This document shows positions 44,666 through 55,539 of a DNA stretch of 64,000 nucleotides, piece by piece. The stretch is from positions 16,468,006 through 16,532,005 of the forward strand of contig JAJEKV010000008.1 of NCBI GenBank assembly GCA_021234155.1, in the 5' to 3' direction. Positions within the stretch are counted from its first letter, which is position 1. Every line of letters starts with the position of its first letter. Source of the stretch: Isoetes taiwanensis (Eukaryota > Streptophyta > Lycopodiopsida > Isoetales > Isoetaceae). The notes below the pieces were generated by a model. The model saw only the letters and a program-made list of their open reading frames with translations, was not told where the DNA came from and did no database searches. Both the position numbers and the translations under genes were made by a program.

Positions 44666-45479
44666 GAGAATCATGCCTACCAATCAGGCTAACAAGAAGA
44701 GGAAAACTTACTTCAAGCTCAACACCAGCCTTCTTGATCATGAAGACTTCATGGATAAGTTTCGGGAAGTTTTCTGATTTTTCCCAAGCCCTAGCGGTCA
44801 ATGGGCTGGATGTTACGAGGGTGGATCAAGTGGCAAAGGCTATAAAGAAATGGCTCAAGGAATGGGGAAAAAAAAGTCCATCTCAATAAGCTATCCTCCC
44901 TCAAAATCGAGAGGCAGGTCTTTCTACTTGCCCCAAGAGAACAAAGACAATATCGAGGCGAAATTGAGAAAAGAAGAAATCAAAATTCTTTGAGGGTTGG
45001 AAGCTTAAAGGCAAAGATATAAGGGAGATCAAAAACGATGAGAGAAGCAGCTCTAAATTCTTTTTTGTAAAGGCTAAAGGTAGAATCAAGAAAAACCATA
45101 TTTTGAAATAAGAGTTGGGGATGAAGACATGTGGGATGAAAATCAAATCAAAAAAGCGGTACAGCGATCATTTTAGAAAAATAATGGGGACCAACCATGG
45201 CAGCTCCATGACATCATGAATAGGTTTATCAATCTCAACCAAAGGTTAGTATGGAGGACAACTCTAGTATCGAATTGCCCTTCTCCAAAGAGGAGCTCTT
45301 CCAAGCTGCAAAAGAAATGGAGAGGGAAAGAGTCACGGCAGGATGGTCTCCCAATTGAATTCTTCATTAAGGTATGGCCCATTTTGGGGATAGTATTGTC
45401 AATTTAGCTACTTGAGTTGAGAACCATGAAGTGCTTGGATGCAAGGATCAATACCCGCTTCATCACTCTTATCCCCAAA

Positions 45480-46310
45480 ATTGATATGCCGCCACGCTAT
45501 CGGTCTGAGGCCTATTTAAGCTAACCAATGTTATATATAAGATAATTTCAGGTACAATTGCGAGAAGACTTAAGGGTGTCTTGGAAAGAATTATCAGCAC
45601 TTCCCAAGCTGCATATCACGAAAGATAGATTCATCTGGATAATGTGGTCCACTGACCATGTTGGGGCTTAATTGGGCTAAAGACTCCAATCGGGATATTG
45701 CTTTAATTAATTTGGACATCACCAAAGCCGACCGACGATGTAAGTTGGGATTTCTTGTTCAAATGCTACAAAGCCTTGGGGTTTTCGGATGAGGTAATTC
45801 TTTTATTCAAAGCAATCCTTTCCAATTCTAGATCCTCTGTTTTTGATCAATGGTGAATGTGGCCCCTTCTTCCCTGCAAAAGAGGTGTGAAGCGAGGATG
45901 CCCATTAGCCCCTTTTCTATTTCTCATTGTAATGGAGGCTCTTCATGGTAGGGTGGAAAGGCGAAGAGGACTAGCGTGATCTAAGGTCTCACCCTTCCCA
46001 ACAGCGGAGAAATGGATCAAATCTTAAATGGTCATTTTGCGCAGATGATACATTCCTGCTAGTATCGATGGATATGAGATCTTTTAACCAACACCCAAAT
46101 TATTTTGAAGAATTTTGGAGAAGCATCGGGGATGTAAGATCAACCCCATCAAATGAAAGTGGTGGCGGAGACCAGGTAAAGGAGATCAAGCGGCTGCTCT
46201 CACGGGGCTGTAAGTATATCCTCCCTACCACCTCTTCTAAGGTTTTAGGCATCCCCTAGCCACGAAAGGCTCTCCCTCCGATATCGGGTCTGATATCATA
46301 GAAATTCCAG
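45480..46310 (+). pseudogene. L1 ORF2 reverse transcriptase
   Basis: RPISLTNVIYKIIS, then IARRLKGVLERIIS and QAAYH, then VSWDFLFKCYKALGF. KRGCPLAPFLFLIVMEAL is the RT motif before the palm. The FADDT-type catalytic box appears as cgcagatgatacattcc at 46037-46053 in another frame. A following IKS/INPIK part is shifted. Frames change at least five times. Confidence 0.87.
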
Positions 46311-47116
46311 AAAAAGGTGGACAGCCTAAACTCCAAGTATATCTCAAAGCAGGGGACAGCAATTATTGCTAACTTTGTGATCTCCTCTTCCCATGTCTAT
46401 CAGTCCTCTATCATTCTTGCACCAAAGAAAGTAACATCCAAATTGCAGAGTATAATTGGGAGATTTATTTCCTGTGGACAGAATAGAAGATGCTGGACTC
46501 CAGTGGCCGATGAGTGCTGCAAAAGCAAGAATCTTGGGGGGCTTGGAGTGATTAACATTGAGAAGCAGGGGATAGCTCTTGCTGCCAAATATCTGTATAA
46601 GGCAGCATATAATATGATCAATCATCCAGTCTCCATTATCATCAGACATTATTTAAATAAGTGTCTATCCTTTGGATGGAGGAAGCTAAATCTGATTCTA
46701 CCCCACTCGATTCACTTTCCCTTCACTGTTCCTAACTCTGTCCCTGGCCTTATAAAGAAATGGATTAGAGCTTGGAACTCAGTCAAGGGAATGTACACCT
46801 GGAAAGAGGGCCTCTCCATGGATCAGTCCATCTTTTGGAACCCGGGACTCCTAACTAATGACCCTTCTCTATGTTTAGCATGTCACTTCCCGGAGCAGGC
46901 GAGGTTATGGGGAAGCAAAGGAATTATTTTTATCAGAGATATGTTTAATGACCAAGGGATTATTCCTTTTCAACATTCTGTTTTGGCTGGGGAAGGGATT
47001 GATACTGAGATCCTCTACAACAACATCTACCAGATGCTCTCTCAAGGAAGATGGAATGAAGACGATGACATAATGGAATTGCTGGATTCAAGGTTAAATC
47101 AGCATACAAATTTCTG
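46311..47116 (+). pseudogene. L1 ORF2 connecting region
   Basis: 266 open residues from 46317. It contains LQSIIGRFISCGQNRRCWTPVADECCKSKNLGGLGVINI, the conserved W..V...KS.GGLGI.N pattern that follows RT in plant L1 proteins, then a helical region to the zf-RVT domain. It overlaps the next frame at a single-base shift at 47117. Confidence 0.85.
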
Positions 47117-47596
47117 ATGAGAGGTCAAAGGCTCTCCATTCATACCAAATGGCAAACTGAGGAGGACAGATGCATAAGGAATCTAAGGTTCATGTGGGCG
47201 AGCCCAATCCCTCCTAAAGTGAAATCTTTTATGTGGCAGCTTTGGCACAGAGCTTTAGCCACTAATCACAAAAGGCATAAGATCCAAATGTCAGATTCGG
47301 ATGCCTGTCTTAGGTGCCTTAACTCTAGAGAGGATGAGGAGCACTTGTTTAAATCATGCATCTGGTCGGAATGGATCCTGGAATTAGCCTCTACCATTTT
47401 TGGATATGATCTTAACTCGCTCGACCCATTAGAGTTTTTTCTGCCAAATAACCCCAATGATTGGAGGATTTACGTCCTTCTGTGGCGGATTTGGAAGGGA
47501 AGAAATAACTTCATCTTCAACTGCGATATTACTCATCCTGAGGCTATCATCAAGCAAACCGAATATGACATCAAATGGATTATTGCTGTTGCATAG
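47117..47596 (+). pseudogene. L1 ORF2 zf-RVT domain
   Basis: 159 open residues. LRFMWASPIPPKVKSFMWQLWHRALATNHK and ACLRCLNSREDEEHLFKSCIWSEWIL fit zf-RVT (W...P.K...F.WR....L.T......, C..C....E...HLF..C). A one-base shift separates it from the preceding block. The region 47600-48080 probably held the RNase H domain but is not readable. The 161- and 170-residue frames there overlap each other. Confidence 0.88.
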
Positions 47597-48137
47597 GACT
47601 AAACATGAGTCTGATATCTTTCTTTCTGATTTTACAGGGATTATTTTTGTGTTGGTGCGCAAACTCAAGTGGAAAAAGATCGATCCAGTGGCAAATCAAC
47701 AATGGATTAAGGTGTTCGGTCCTCCGAATATATATGGTCATGACGAACCATGTCTCTGCAACTGTTGCTGTGACCAGAATTACAATGCAAGAAGGGAAAT
47801 GCTCTGTGAGGCCAAAGATAGCAAGGGCCGGTTTAATATGGCCAAAGCGGAATCATGCATGTGTGCCTTACATTTTGCTCTGTTATATGGTCGAGGCGAG
47901 GCGAGGAAGCCCACCAATTTTAACCTCGGATCACACTTCTAAAGCACAACAGGCTTTATATTTGGCTCAGGGTCTAGCATATAGCTCAAACTCTATCTTA
48001 TCTTGGTTATTATTACTATTTCCATCAGTGCTTTTTACTGTACCACCAGGGTTATACTTCCCTTCAAAAAGTACCACTTTTTGTTAACTTATACTTTATA
48101 ATTAATATATAAATACGCCTTCAATAAAAAAAAAAAA

Positions 48138-48357
48138 GATATTGATCCACAACGTAACATGGTCATCCCACACCAATTCCTATATAAAACAATGCGGGAA
48201 TATTACGTTTCATCGATGGCTCGGGGTAAGGTAACGTTGAAAAAAAAAACCATAAACCCGCATATGTAATAACAAAAGAAGTGGCTACAACCTAGCACGG
48301 TCATCTTACAGAAATAAGACCATTGTCATCCCACATGGTCACCTTATATAAGACCGT
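48138..48357 (+). repeat. G module, right part after L1
   Basis: Resumes at gatattgatccacaacg and runs through accataaacc, cacggtcatctt and catggtcaccttatataagacc. It then passes into F-left at 48358 (acggacgatttgaac). Two TATA-like boxes (cctatataaaa near 48180 and cttatataagac near 48345) each follow a catcccaca block. Confidence 0.83.
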
Positions 48358-49397
48358 GGTTACGGACGATTTGAACTGTAATGGGAACAATGTGTCATTT
48401 TGAGAATAGATTATTGGTTTGGCATTGTGAAATAGGTGTGATCTTTCATTGTAGCATATAGCTCCATGCTTCGCAAACATATGTTAACGTTGAAGATGTG
48501 AAATTTCTCCCCTATACCATCATATTAACCTTGAGGATGTTTATCGAATTTCTCCCTTATTCCATTATATTGATTCCCTGCGATGCTAGTCTCTAGTGAT
48601 ATATGTGTTCCCAGCAGAACCAACACACAAGGCATTAGCAAAAAGTTTTCTTATGTATTTCAAGATTGACACACACATCCATTACTACCATGGAAGTTGG
48701 AAATAGAAACATGACCTTCCACACATGGAAGTTGGAAATAGAAATGTTCGCAGATGGCCAAGGCGCCACGATAAATTTCTTGTTGATTTTAATATGCCAA
48801 TTAAATTCCAACCTAGTGGTTTTAATGTTGGAGAGAATTGTTCTTGTTGATTTGAATATGCCAATTAAATTAAATATGCATAAACCTGCAATATTTCATT
48901 CTATATTTGTGGGCGGGTTTTCTGCATGATTGGGCCAAGATTTACGTGGTGTATTGTATAGAAAAACCGTATGTTTTTGCATGTTTGAGGAGCTTATTGG
49001 CAAAGATGGACAACCAGGTTCGATGAGGCTATTGTGGCCTAGAGTTGGGGGGGGGGGGCATGAGTGGGCTATATATTTCTATCCTGATGGAAAAGAGACC
49101 GAAGACTCTTTATGTATATTTGCGTTCAACACACTTTTAAGCGAGGGCACAGACGACATGAGGGCTTTGTTTGAATCAACCCTTTTAGATCAGACTGGGA
49201 AGGGAGGGCATAAGGTGCATAGCCATTTCAGTAGTTCTCTTAAAGCAGGGCCTCCAACACTACAGCATGACGGTAGTATGTGATACGTCTTGCATAAATG
49301 CATGGGTTTGAGACCATGGTCTTGTAAAAATTGTGTGTTTATTATGCCAATGCTCTTTTCAGACTATATGTCCATTAGAGACCATAGGAAATGTCAT
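48358..49397 (+). repeat. F-left module between two G modules
   Basis: Matches 26240-27720 without the retro-insertion. The T-arm-like motif is deleted here (49030-49042 reads agagttgggg). It ends at aaatgtcatgtc and a T-run, as at 31947. Confidence 0.8.
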
Positions 49398-49750
49398 GTC
49401 TTTTTTTTGGGGCAAAATGTTAATACTACAATGCCAAGAATATTTTGTTACCCACATACTGCAATGACAAAAGACTTGGCTAATATTGATATTGATCCAC
49501 ACCGTAACACGGTCATCCCACACCAATTCCTATATAAAATAATGCCAAGAATATTTTGTTCATCAATGGCTCACAGGTAAGGTAACGTTGAAAAACAAAA
49601 ACCATAAACCCACATATGTAATGACAAAAGACGTGATTACAACGTAACATGGTCACCTTACGGAAATAAGACCACTATCATCCCACACGGTCACCTTATA
49701 TAAGACCACGATCATGGCGAAGTAGAAGAAGATGGCAAGGTAGTAGAACA
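49398..49750 (+). repeat. G module, most complete copy
   Basis: Starts ggggcaaaatgttaatac. It has two related sub-blocks, each with an acccacata and aatgacaaaagac motif, a gtaaca.ggtca block, a catcccacac block and a TATA-like box (cctatataaaa near 49530; cttatataagacc near 49697). It ends gaagatggcaagg. It looks like a duplicated promoter-type sequence, perhaps part of an LTR-like or MITE-like element. Confidence 0.75.
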
Positions 49751-51140
49751 TCTTAACTTTCTATGGATAATACTAACTTTTTATGGAAATTGCAAAATTC
49801 TTATCATTTCTTGCATTTCTCAGTTTTCTCCACAAATATTTACGAGAAAACACAAGGAATTCTAAAAATGTACATCCTAACTCCATGATGTCTGCAATTC
49901 TGCTAAAACTACAGGAGATATTTTATTGGGCCTATAACTTGTAAGGGCAAAATACAAAATAGAATTGTGGTTGGTTCTTTACGTATTTTTATACTTTTTG
50001 CATGGATGGCTTTAACATAAATGATGCTGATCTAACATTTCCAAGACTCTAAACAAATGTTAGGATTGTCACAACGTTAAAACTACTTCTTGATGGTTAT
50101 AAGCTTGTAGCTTTACAATTTTTCTACCAAAATAATAGAATGTACTGACTTAAACAACAAACAAGATATTTAATTTCATAACACTAAGTCCCTACTATCT
50201 CCATGTGATTCTTTACCTCCGTGAATTACAAAATTTAATGCCTTATATACTTGCTATCAATGCTACAATGGTGTCCAATGCTTGCTTTACCACAGAGCAC
50301 ATTGACTATTCAGTTTTCATATGGCGCATATCGATTATTCAAAGCATGGATTGTTTCTTTATGGCGCAAAGTGCATGAATGTTCTGATTGTATGATTATC
50401 ATTCTGAGTTTTTAATACTAAAGGACATAGAATGCAATTGCATGGATGCTTTAATCATGTGAATATCATTCCACATTGCATACATTAAAGAACATGGGGC
50501 GCAATAGTCTTGAACGCGAGGCATTATGGTAAATTTCTCTCTTGGCCTCCTTGGTGAATATCGTTCCACATTGCCGACATTAAAGAACAAGGGTGCAATA
50601 GTCTTGAACACAAGAGGCATTATGGTAAATTCCTGGCTTGGCCTCCTTTCAAAACTAATAACATAGTGTAACAAGTGTCAACAACTAGGTCGTATATAGC
50701 AAAGTTGTTTGTGCCGTCTATGACTCTAAGAGAACGCCAATTGTAATGCTAGATACTCTCTACATCATACACATAGAAAATTATTGCATTAAGGTTTGAA
50801 TTCAAGTGCTATAGATATTCTCTATATGATACACATGGAAATTATTTTAAAATGCCGATAGTATATGCCTATCTAAGAAATGTGTGTTGAAATGTTTGTG
50901 GGGGCAATGAGCAACACATGCCATCATTGTGGGACAGTGACAAGGAAGGATGGCCTTGATACATTTTATTGCAATGTTCCTTTAAATGGAGCGATGGTAT
51001 TAGCATTACAGTAATTGGCATTACAGTAGGGCAAAGTACCATTCACATCTTAGCACTCCATTTTGTCTAAGGCAGGATTAAATCTACAACATTCTTTCAA
51101 CTTACAAACTCTCATCTACCCCTTCATGTCCATGAACAAT
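49751..51140. other. No gene recognised; probable non-autonomous Helitron body
   Basis: AT-rich, no convincing open frame. It ends in a Helitron 3' terminus at 51169. A possible 5' end tcttaactttc after A at 49751 is only a weak candidate. It contains a ~95-bp tandem duplication at 50459-50648. Confidence 0.45.
50459..50648 (+). repeat. ~95-bp tandem duplication
   Basis: Two units, each with gtgaatat, gttccacattgc, acattaaagaaca, gcaatagtcttgaa and ggcattatggtaaatt. Confidence 0.82.
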
Positions 51141-51169
51141 GCTCGGCATCGCCGGGCACACGTTTCTAG
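51141..51169 (+). other. Helitron 3' terminus (plus strand)
   Basis: gctcggc, loop atc, gccgggc (one mismatch in the stem), acacgtttCTAG, then T at 51170. The flank tgttaatactac matches the intact G start at 49416. The element therefore inserted between A and T of gcaaaatgttaat. Confidence 0.87.
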
Positions 51170-51500
51170 TGTTAATACTACAATGCCAGGAATATTTTGT
51201 TACCCACATACGGTAATGATAAAAGACTTGGTTAATAATATTGATATTGATCCACAACGTAACACGGTCATCCCACACCAATTCCTATATAAAACAATGC
51301 CAGGAATATTCTGTTCATCGATGGCTCGCAGGTAAGGTAACGCTGAAAAAAAAAACCATAAACCCACATATGTAATGACAAAAGATGTGGCTACAACGTA
51401 ACACGCTCACCTTACAAAAATAAGACCACCATCATCCCACACGGTCACCTTATATAAGACCACGGTCACGGCGAAGTAGGAGAAGATGGCGAAGCAGGTC
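51170..51500 (+). repeat. G module copy
   Basis: Aligned to 49415-49750. The TATA-like box cttatataagacc is near 51451. It is followed by the longer end cacggcgaagtaggagaag and atggcgaagcagg. Where 48203 reads cgggaatattacg, this copy reads aggaatattctg, an informative CAG/CTG versus CG contrast. Confidence 0.82.
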
Positions 51501-51735
51501 TTGTATGTTTATTATGACAATGCTCATGTCCAATAGAGACTATAGGAATAAGAAATGTCATGTCATTTTTTCTTTTGGGCAAAATGTTAAAATGTTAATA
51601 GTATGTTCATCGATGCCTCACAGTTGACGTTGAAAAAAAAAACCAGAATGCAGTGACAAAAGACGTCCCACACGGACATCTCACGCGGTCAACCTCCGGT
51701 CATCCCACACGGTCAGCCTATATAAGACCAAAACA
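51500..51735 (+). repeat. F-left end plus diverged G module
   Basis: 51500-51575 is the last part of F-left with a deletion. 51580-51600 is gggcaaaatgttaa. 51600-51735 is a diverged G copy with tgacaaaagacgtc, two cacacgg or cacgcgg blocks, and a cctatataagacc TATA-like box at about 51718. Confidence 0.7.
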
Positions 51736-52046
51736 CCTATACACGAGTAAGGTCCCGGTCCACGCCTATAAACCCTGATTGAGCACCAAGGTAGTAGGGG
51801 CTGTGTGCTAAACATCCATTCCGGGTACAAGGGCTGGAACTCGAGGTCTGATACCTTGACATAAAGGTAGCAGCAGCTACAAACTTCTTTGAATTTATAG
51901 ATATTGTAAGCAGGCAAGCTATAAGTTGGGTCCAAGATTTCGGATTGACTGGTTTATATGCCTGAATCCGGAGGTTGGTATTATTGTGGGACAGATAATG
52001 GGCGGGAATAAATGCCCTAAGGATAACTACTATAACTACAGGATGT

Positions 52047-52860
52047 TTGAGCATTCAGATGAATACGATTCTGATGGGTATCCTGTTAGCTAATGCTGAA
52101 GAAGCTCTAGAAGAAGGGTGGCTTGCTGCCGAATTCAAGGCTTGTCTTGGAATAAGGCAGACAAATATAGAGGCTGATACTCACTCTGGAGGTGCCATAC
52201 ATGCACACTTTGTAGGCAGGATAGAATCCCGCCTTAGGAAGTCGGGGAAATTTTAGGCAATAACCAGTAAACCAGCCACAGTAATCTGAAAGCCAATTTT
52301 TACTGGTTCATACCACACTAATCTTGTACAGATTAGTTGGCTTATCCTACCACCTTATGGCAGCCAAAGTGGAGGACACGTATAGGCTTTTAAGTTCTAC
52401 CACGTCGGGGATCATCATCGTATAACCCCAGTAACCAACTCCCAAAGATAAACATACATTGGCCAGGTTTGAACCCATGACCAAATGCACATTTATTTTG
52501 GCATTACTAGGCCTACAACAACTCACCACACATCTGTTGGGCAAAACTTTAGCCATACATGCACACTTTGTAGGCAGGATAGAATCCCGCCTTAGGAAGT
52601 CGGGGAAATTTTAGGCAATAACGGTAAACCAGCCCACGATGTCGAAAGCCAATTTTTACTGGTTATGGCAAAACTATCAAGGATCTGGTGCCCATAAGCA
52701 GAAATATATGGGCAGGCAAAGTGGTGAAGGGAGCAGATTTGCAGGCTCCAACTTCAGGGATAATGTCCCAGACACACAAGATGATGATAATGAAAGTGAA
52801 CTCAAGGACATTCAGGTTCGAATCAGTAGTATCTATAAGTAAATGTTATGATAGCTTGCT
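52047..52860 (+). pseudogene. unidentified coding-like region with duplication
   Basis: Open pieces AEEALEEGWLAAEFKACLGI and GAIHAHFVGRIESRLRKSGKF (52047-52256), then SKANFYWLWQNYQGSGAHKQ and DTQDDDNESELKD (52639-52842), read like one soluble, charged protein. Between them a 113-115 bp segment is duplicated (52194-52308 and 52552-52664) around a 243-bp insert. I recognise no family. It could be a captured gene fragment. Confidence 0.35.
52309..52551 (-). mobile_element. possible SINE-like insert with B box
   Basis: 243 bp between two direct repeats. The minus strand carries gggttcaaacc, a Pol III B box, near 52473. An A box at the expected distance is not convincing, and there is no tail. 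The flanking direct repeat of about 113 bp is far too long for a normal TSD, so the origin is unclear. Confidence 0.3.
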
Positions 52861-53454
52861 GCTAGTTCTTGCATAGTAAAGCTGGATTTAAAGGGGTAAA
52901 TCATTTGGTCTTTCAGATAATGGTTCTTTATGCTATCTTCATACCTCTCAAATTAACCTTTTCTGGATTATAGACAATGGTCACGATGTGGTATAACAGT
53001 AAGGTTTTGTAAGTGGCAGTACAAGAATTTAATTGATAAATATTAACTTCATGCTTGGAGAATATATGGGTATTTCAGTTTTATCATGTTTAGGCTTTAA
53101 CATTTCTGGCTAGGTATTGAATTGAGGGTAAAAGGGGCTACAATGACCAACAATAAGCTGAGAAACCTAATGTACCTTTTGGCCCCTCACTCATTACCAT
53201 TCTTATGCTAATGTTGTGTTGTTTGGCTGCAGGTACCGCTTTCTCTTCCTATTGTTGTCTTTTTTGCTTTCAAGTTCAAGTTCTAGCTGGAAACATGGAC
53301 ATATTTATGGAGTTCTAAGATTATGCACAGTAGAGAAGCTGATACATGGCTGAGCACTGTCTAAGGGAAGAGTTACTGCCTCGGTTTTTTATTATAGTTG
53401 AAATCTAAATATTGAGACAATAGGGACATGATCCATAGTATGAACTCAATGTGA

Positions 53455-53830
53455 TTATGTTATATTTTGCTGAAAGTCTGGTCGCAGCACTGCAAGTCTG
53501 CATATTACCCATTTTTCTATGCAGAACTTCTAGCCAGTTAGTGGCACTACATAGAACTATTGAATATGTTGTTTATTTTCCTATCCAAACAATGAGAATG
53601 TGACATGCGGAAACTTGAATTTGCATATGAACACAGTATGAGAAGTTTTCATTTCATGTTGTAATTCTGGTAGTAGCCTTTGTTTATCTGCATACTCCTA
53701 TTTTTATCTGAGAACTCATGGCCATCTAGTTACTCTACATAGAGCTATTGATGATTTTTGTTTATGTTCTTATACAAACAGAGAAAACATGACAGTTTAA
53801 AGCTTGAAATGGCATATGATAATTTGATTG
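53455..53830 (+). repeat. ~195-bp diverged tandem duplication
   Basis: Two copies of a block with ttctggt, tctgcatact, ctacatagagctattga and ttgtttatgttc. The units are about 53455-53640 and 53655-53828. Surrounding 52870-53985 is otherwise featureless AT-rich DNA. Confidence 0.65.
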
Positions 53831-53989
53831 ATATAAATATAATACTCCACACGTAGCTGGAGACAGTTTTCCTCGCCTCGCCGCCGCCAGGCCTTTTCCG
53901 CCAGAAAACTGGCCTCAACAACCTTTACCTTACATAAAGGTAAAGAGGGCCACATTTCGGCGGTCAGCTGGATGCCACGTCAGCAAATT

Positions 53990-54215
53990 ACGGATGCGGG
54001 AATATTACGTTCATCAATGGCTCCACGAGGCAAGGTAGCGTTGAAAAAAAACCATAAACCCACATATATAATGACAAAAGACGTGGCTACAACGTAACAC
54101 GCTCACCTTATGGAAATAAGACCAGTGTCATCCCACACGGTCACCTTATATAAGACCACGGTCACGGCGAAGTAGGAGAAGATGGCGAAGCAGGGTCTTG
54201 TATGTTTATTATGAC
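53990..54215 (+). repeat. G module, right part
   Basis: Begins cgggaatattacgttc and runs to cttatataagaccacggtc (TATA-like box near 54143), then gaagatggcgaagcagg. It lacks the first half of G. It then carries the F-left tail piece tatgtttattatgacaatgc. Confidence 0.8.
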
Positions 54216-54233
54216 AATGCTCAAAAAATGTTC

Positions 54234-54266
54234 AGGGTCATTGTTACACCTACAAAAAATGACCCT
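54234..54266. other. 9-bp stem hairpin
   Basis: agggtcatt (54234-54242) and aatgaccct (54258-54266) around a 15-nt loop. The function is unknown. It could be a terminus of a small DNA transposon. Confidence 0.45.
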
Positions 54267-54599
54267 AACAGCAGGATAGGGTGATCTAAATGCCATGTTA
54301 ATTATGTATTCCTGCTTAATGGTTGATTGTGCACATTTATTTATTGTTGAAAATGGTGAATCAATGCTTAAAAAGGGAAGAAAATGAGAATTTCCTTAGG
54401 TGTCTAACATATTCTCCTTCTCCTATCTATCCTATTTGTCAGTTACCTCTTGTCTATATATTTGTCGATCTAGGTGTCTTCTGTGTAAGATTATCCTGCG
54501 TTCTTCTGCATTCTAAGATCCATGTAAGACCCGAATTTGAAGATTTACACTTGTTTGTTTCTGTGCATCCAGCGAATAATGATCTGATTTTAAGTGTCA

Positions 54600-54743
54600 C
54601 ATCATCCCACCTTCTATTTAAGGCCTACATATTCGATGAGGTAGTGAGTTGTACAAAATTATGTAGTTATTCAATTTGGAAAAGACCTGGTCCAAAAGAC
54701 TTCAATGTCGAAGTGGACGTAAAAATTTATCTTATCTTATCTT
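54600..54743 (+). mobile_element. LINE/SINE 3' end with (ttatc)n tail
   Basis: gtggacgtaaaaattt followed by (atctt)n at 54713-54743 shares the gtggacg-taaaa motif with the LINE tail at 35371 and the insert at 1813. It matches the minus-strand fragment at 28353-28380 closely. The upstream limit is unknown. 54323-54763 is open over 146 codons, but I see no recognisable domain in it. Confidence 0.6.
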
Positions 54744-55427
54744 TACCAAGTTGTCAATGTTGAACTCGTAAAAAGTGTGAAGGTATTGGATTCTTGTTAG
54801 TTGAAATGAGTATGTATATGTGCACCACTTGACTACATAAATCGAATTTGATTATATGGGTACAAGAAAGTATAATATGTAAACCTCTAATATTGAAAGC
54901 CAAATGGTTTATTTTATTTGTGTCATAATTGAATATTTTAAGTTTGATGATTGACGATGAAACTTGGTAAAGGAAATTGCATTGTTTAAAATAATCTCCT
55001 ATAATACACTAGCTTAACTCTATCACACCACGAGTGTGTATTCATGTGATACATAGTGCAACGAACTACATATGTTGTAAAGGCACATGGAAATGTATAA
55101 TCTAGGTAGGTGGGAATATTTGCATGCGAATCCGCGTTTCCGCTTCATGTGAATTTTTCATTAGGCCAGATCATTTTTTTGGTTTAGTAAATGGTTAGGC
55201 AAAAGTCATTTATTTGGTTCAATATTTCATGTTTTGGATTGTCTAAGAAGACGTCCTATAGGCCTAATAATGAGACAATGTACCGGGAGAGGATTTGACC
55301 TAATGGCTGGTTGGTGTCATGGAGAGGGAGCATATTGTGATGGGCACAATTGGCTAATATTGTGATGGCCAATATTGGCTAATATTGGCTAATATTGTGA
55401 TTGCCTAATATTGTGCTATTGTGGACG

Positions 55428-55535
55428 TTGAAAAAAAAAAATCGTAATGCAATGGCAAAAGGCGTCCTACACGGTCATCTCACGCGGTCAACCAGCGGTC
55501 ATCCCCACGGTCAGCCTATATATAAGACCGTCATT
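55428..55535 (+). promoter_or_regulatory. G-type TATA module upstream of repeat-protein gene
   Basis: A diverged G copy: an A-run, then tgcaatggcaaaaggcgtcc, cacggtcatctcacgcggtc, a catccccacgg block and cctatatataagacc (TATA box near 55520). The first downstream coding-like frame starts about 30 bp later. Other G copies end in a shortened gagaagatggcgaag, a match to the gaagatgatgaag here. G may therefore be the promoter end of a larger element. Confidence 0.5.
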
Positions 55536-55539
55536 CCAC

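Larger units (their letters stand above)
41352..48137 (+). mobile_element. L1 LINE, full-length-sized, decayed
   Basis: 6,786 bp ending in a 12-A run (48126-48137) and flanked by the 9-bp target-site duplication gatattgat (41343-41351 and 48138-48146). Uninterrupted versions of the target (ttgatattgatccac) exist at 49483 and 51238. Inside are a 5' region, an ORF1 piece with a DUF4283-like fold, then endonuclease, RT, zf-RVT and a short C-terminal RNase H-like remainder. This order is the plant L1 order. Every domain carries stops or shifts. Confidence 0.93.

Noticed and set aside
48203-48216. Geminivirus-like nonanucleotide (gaatattac) in G
   Set aside because: Other G copies read ggaatattctg or gaatattttg at this place. 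The form arises from the CTG/ACG discrepancy, and no stem-loop or Rep gene is present.
49398-49750. Pararetrovirus-type promoter and integrated virus
   Set aside because: TATATAAG boxes and repeated motifs resemble such promoters, but no viral RT, movement or coat protein pattern lies nearby.
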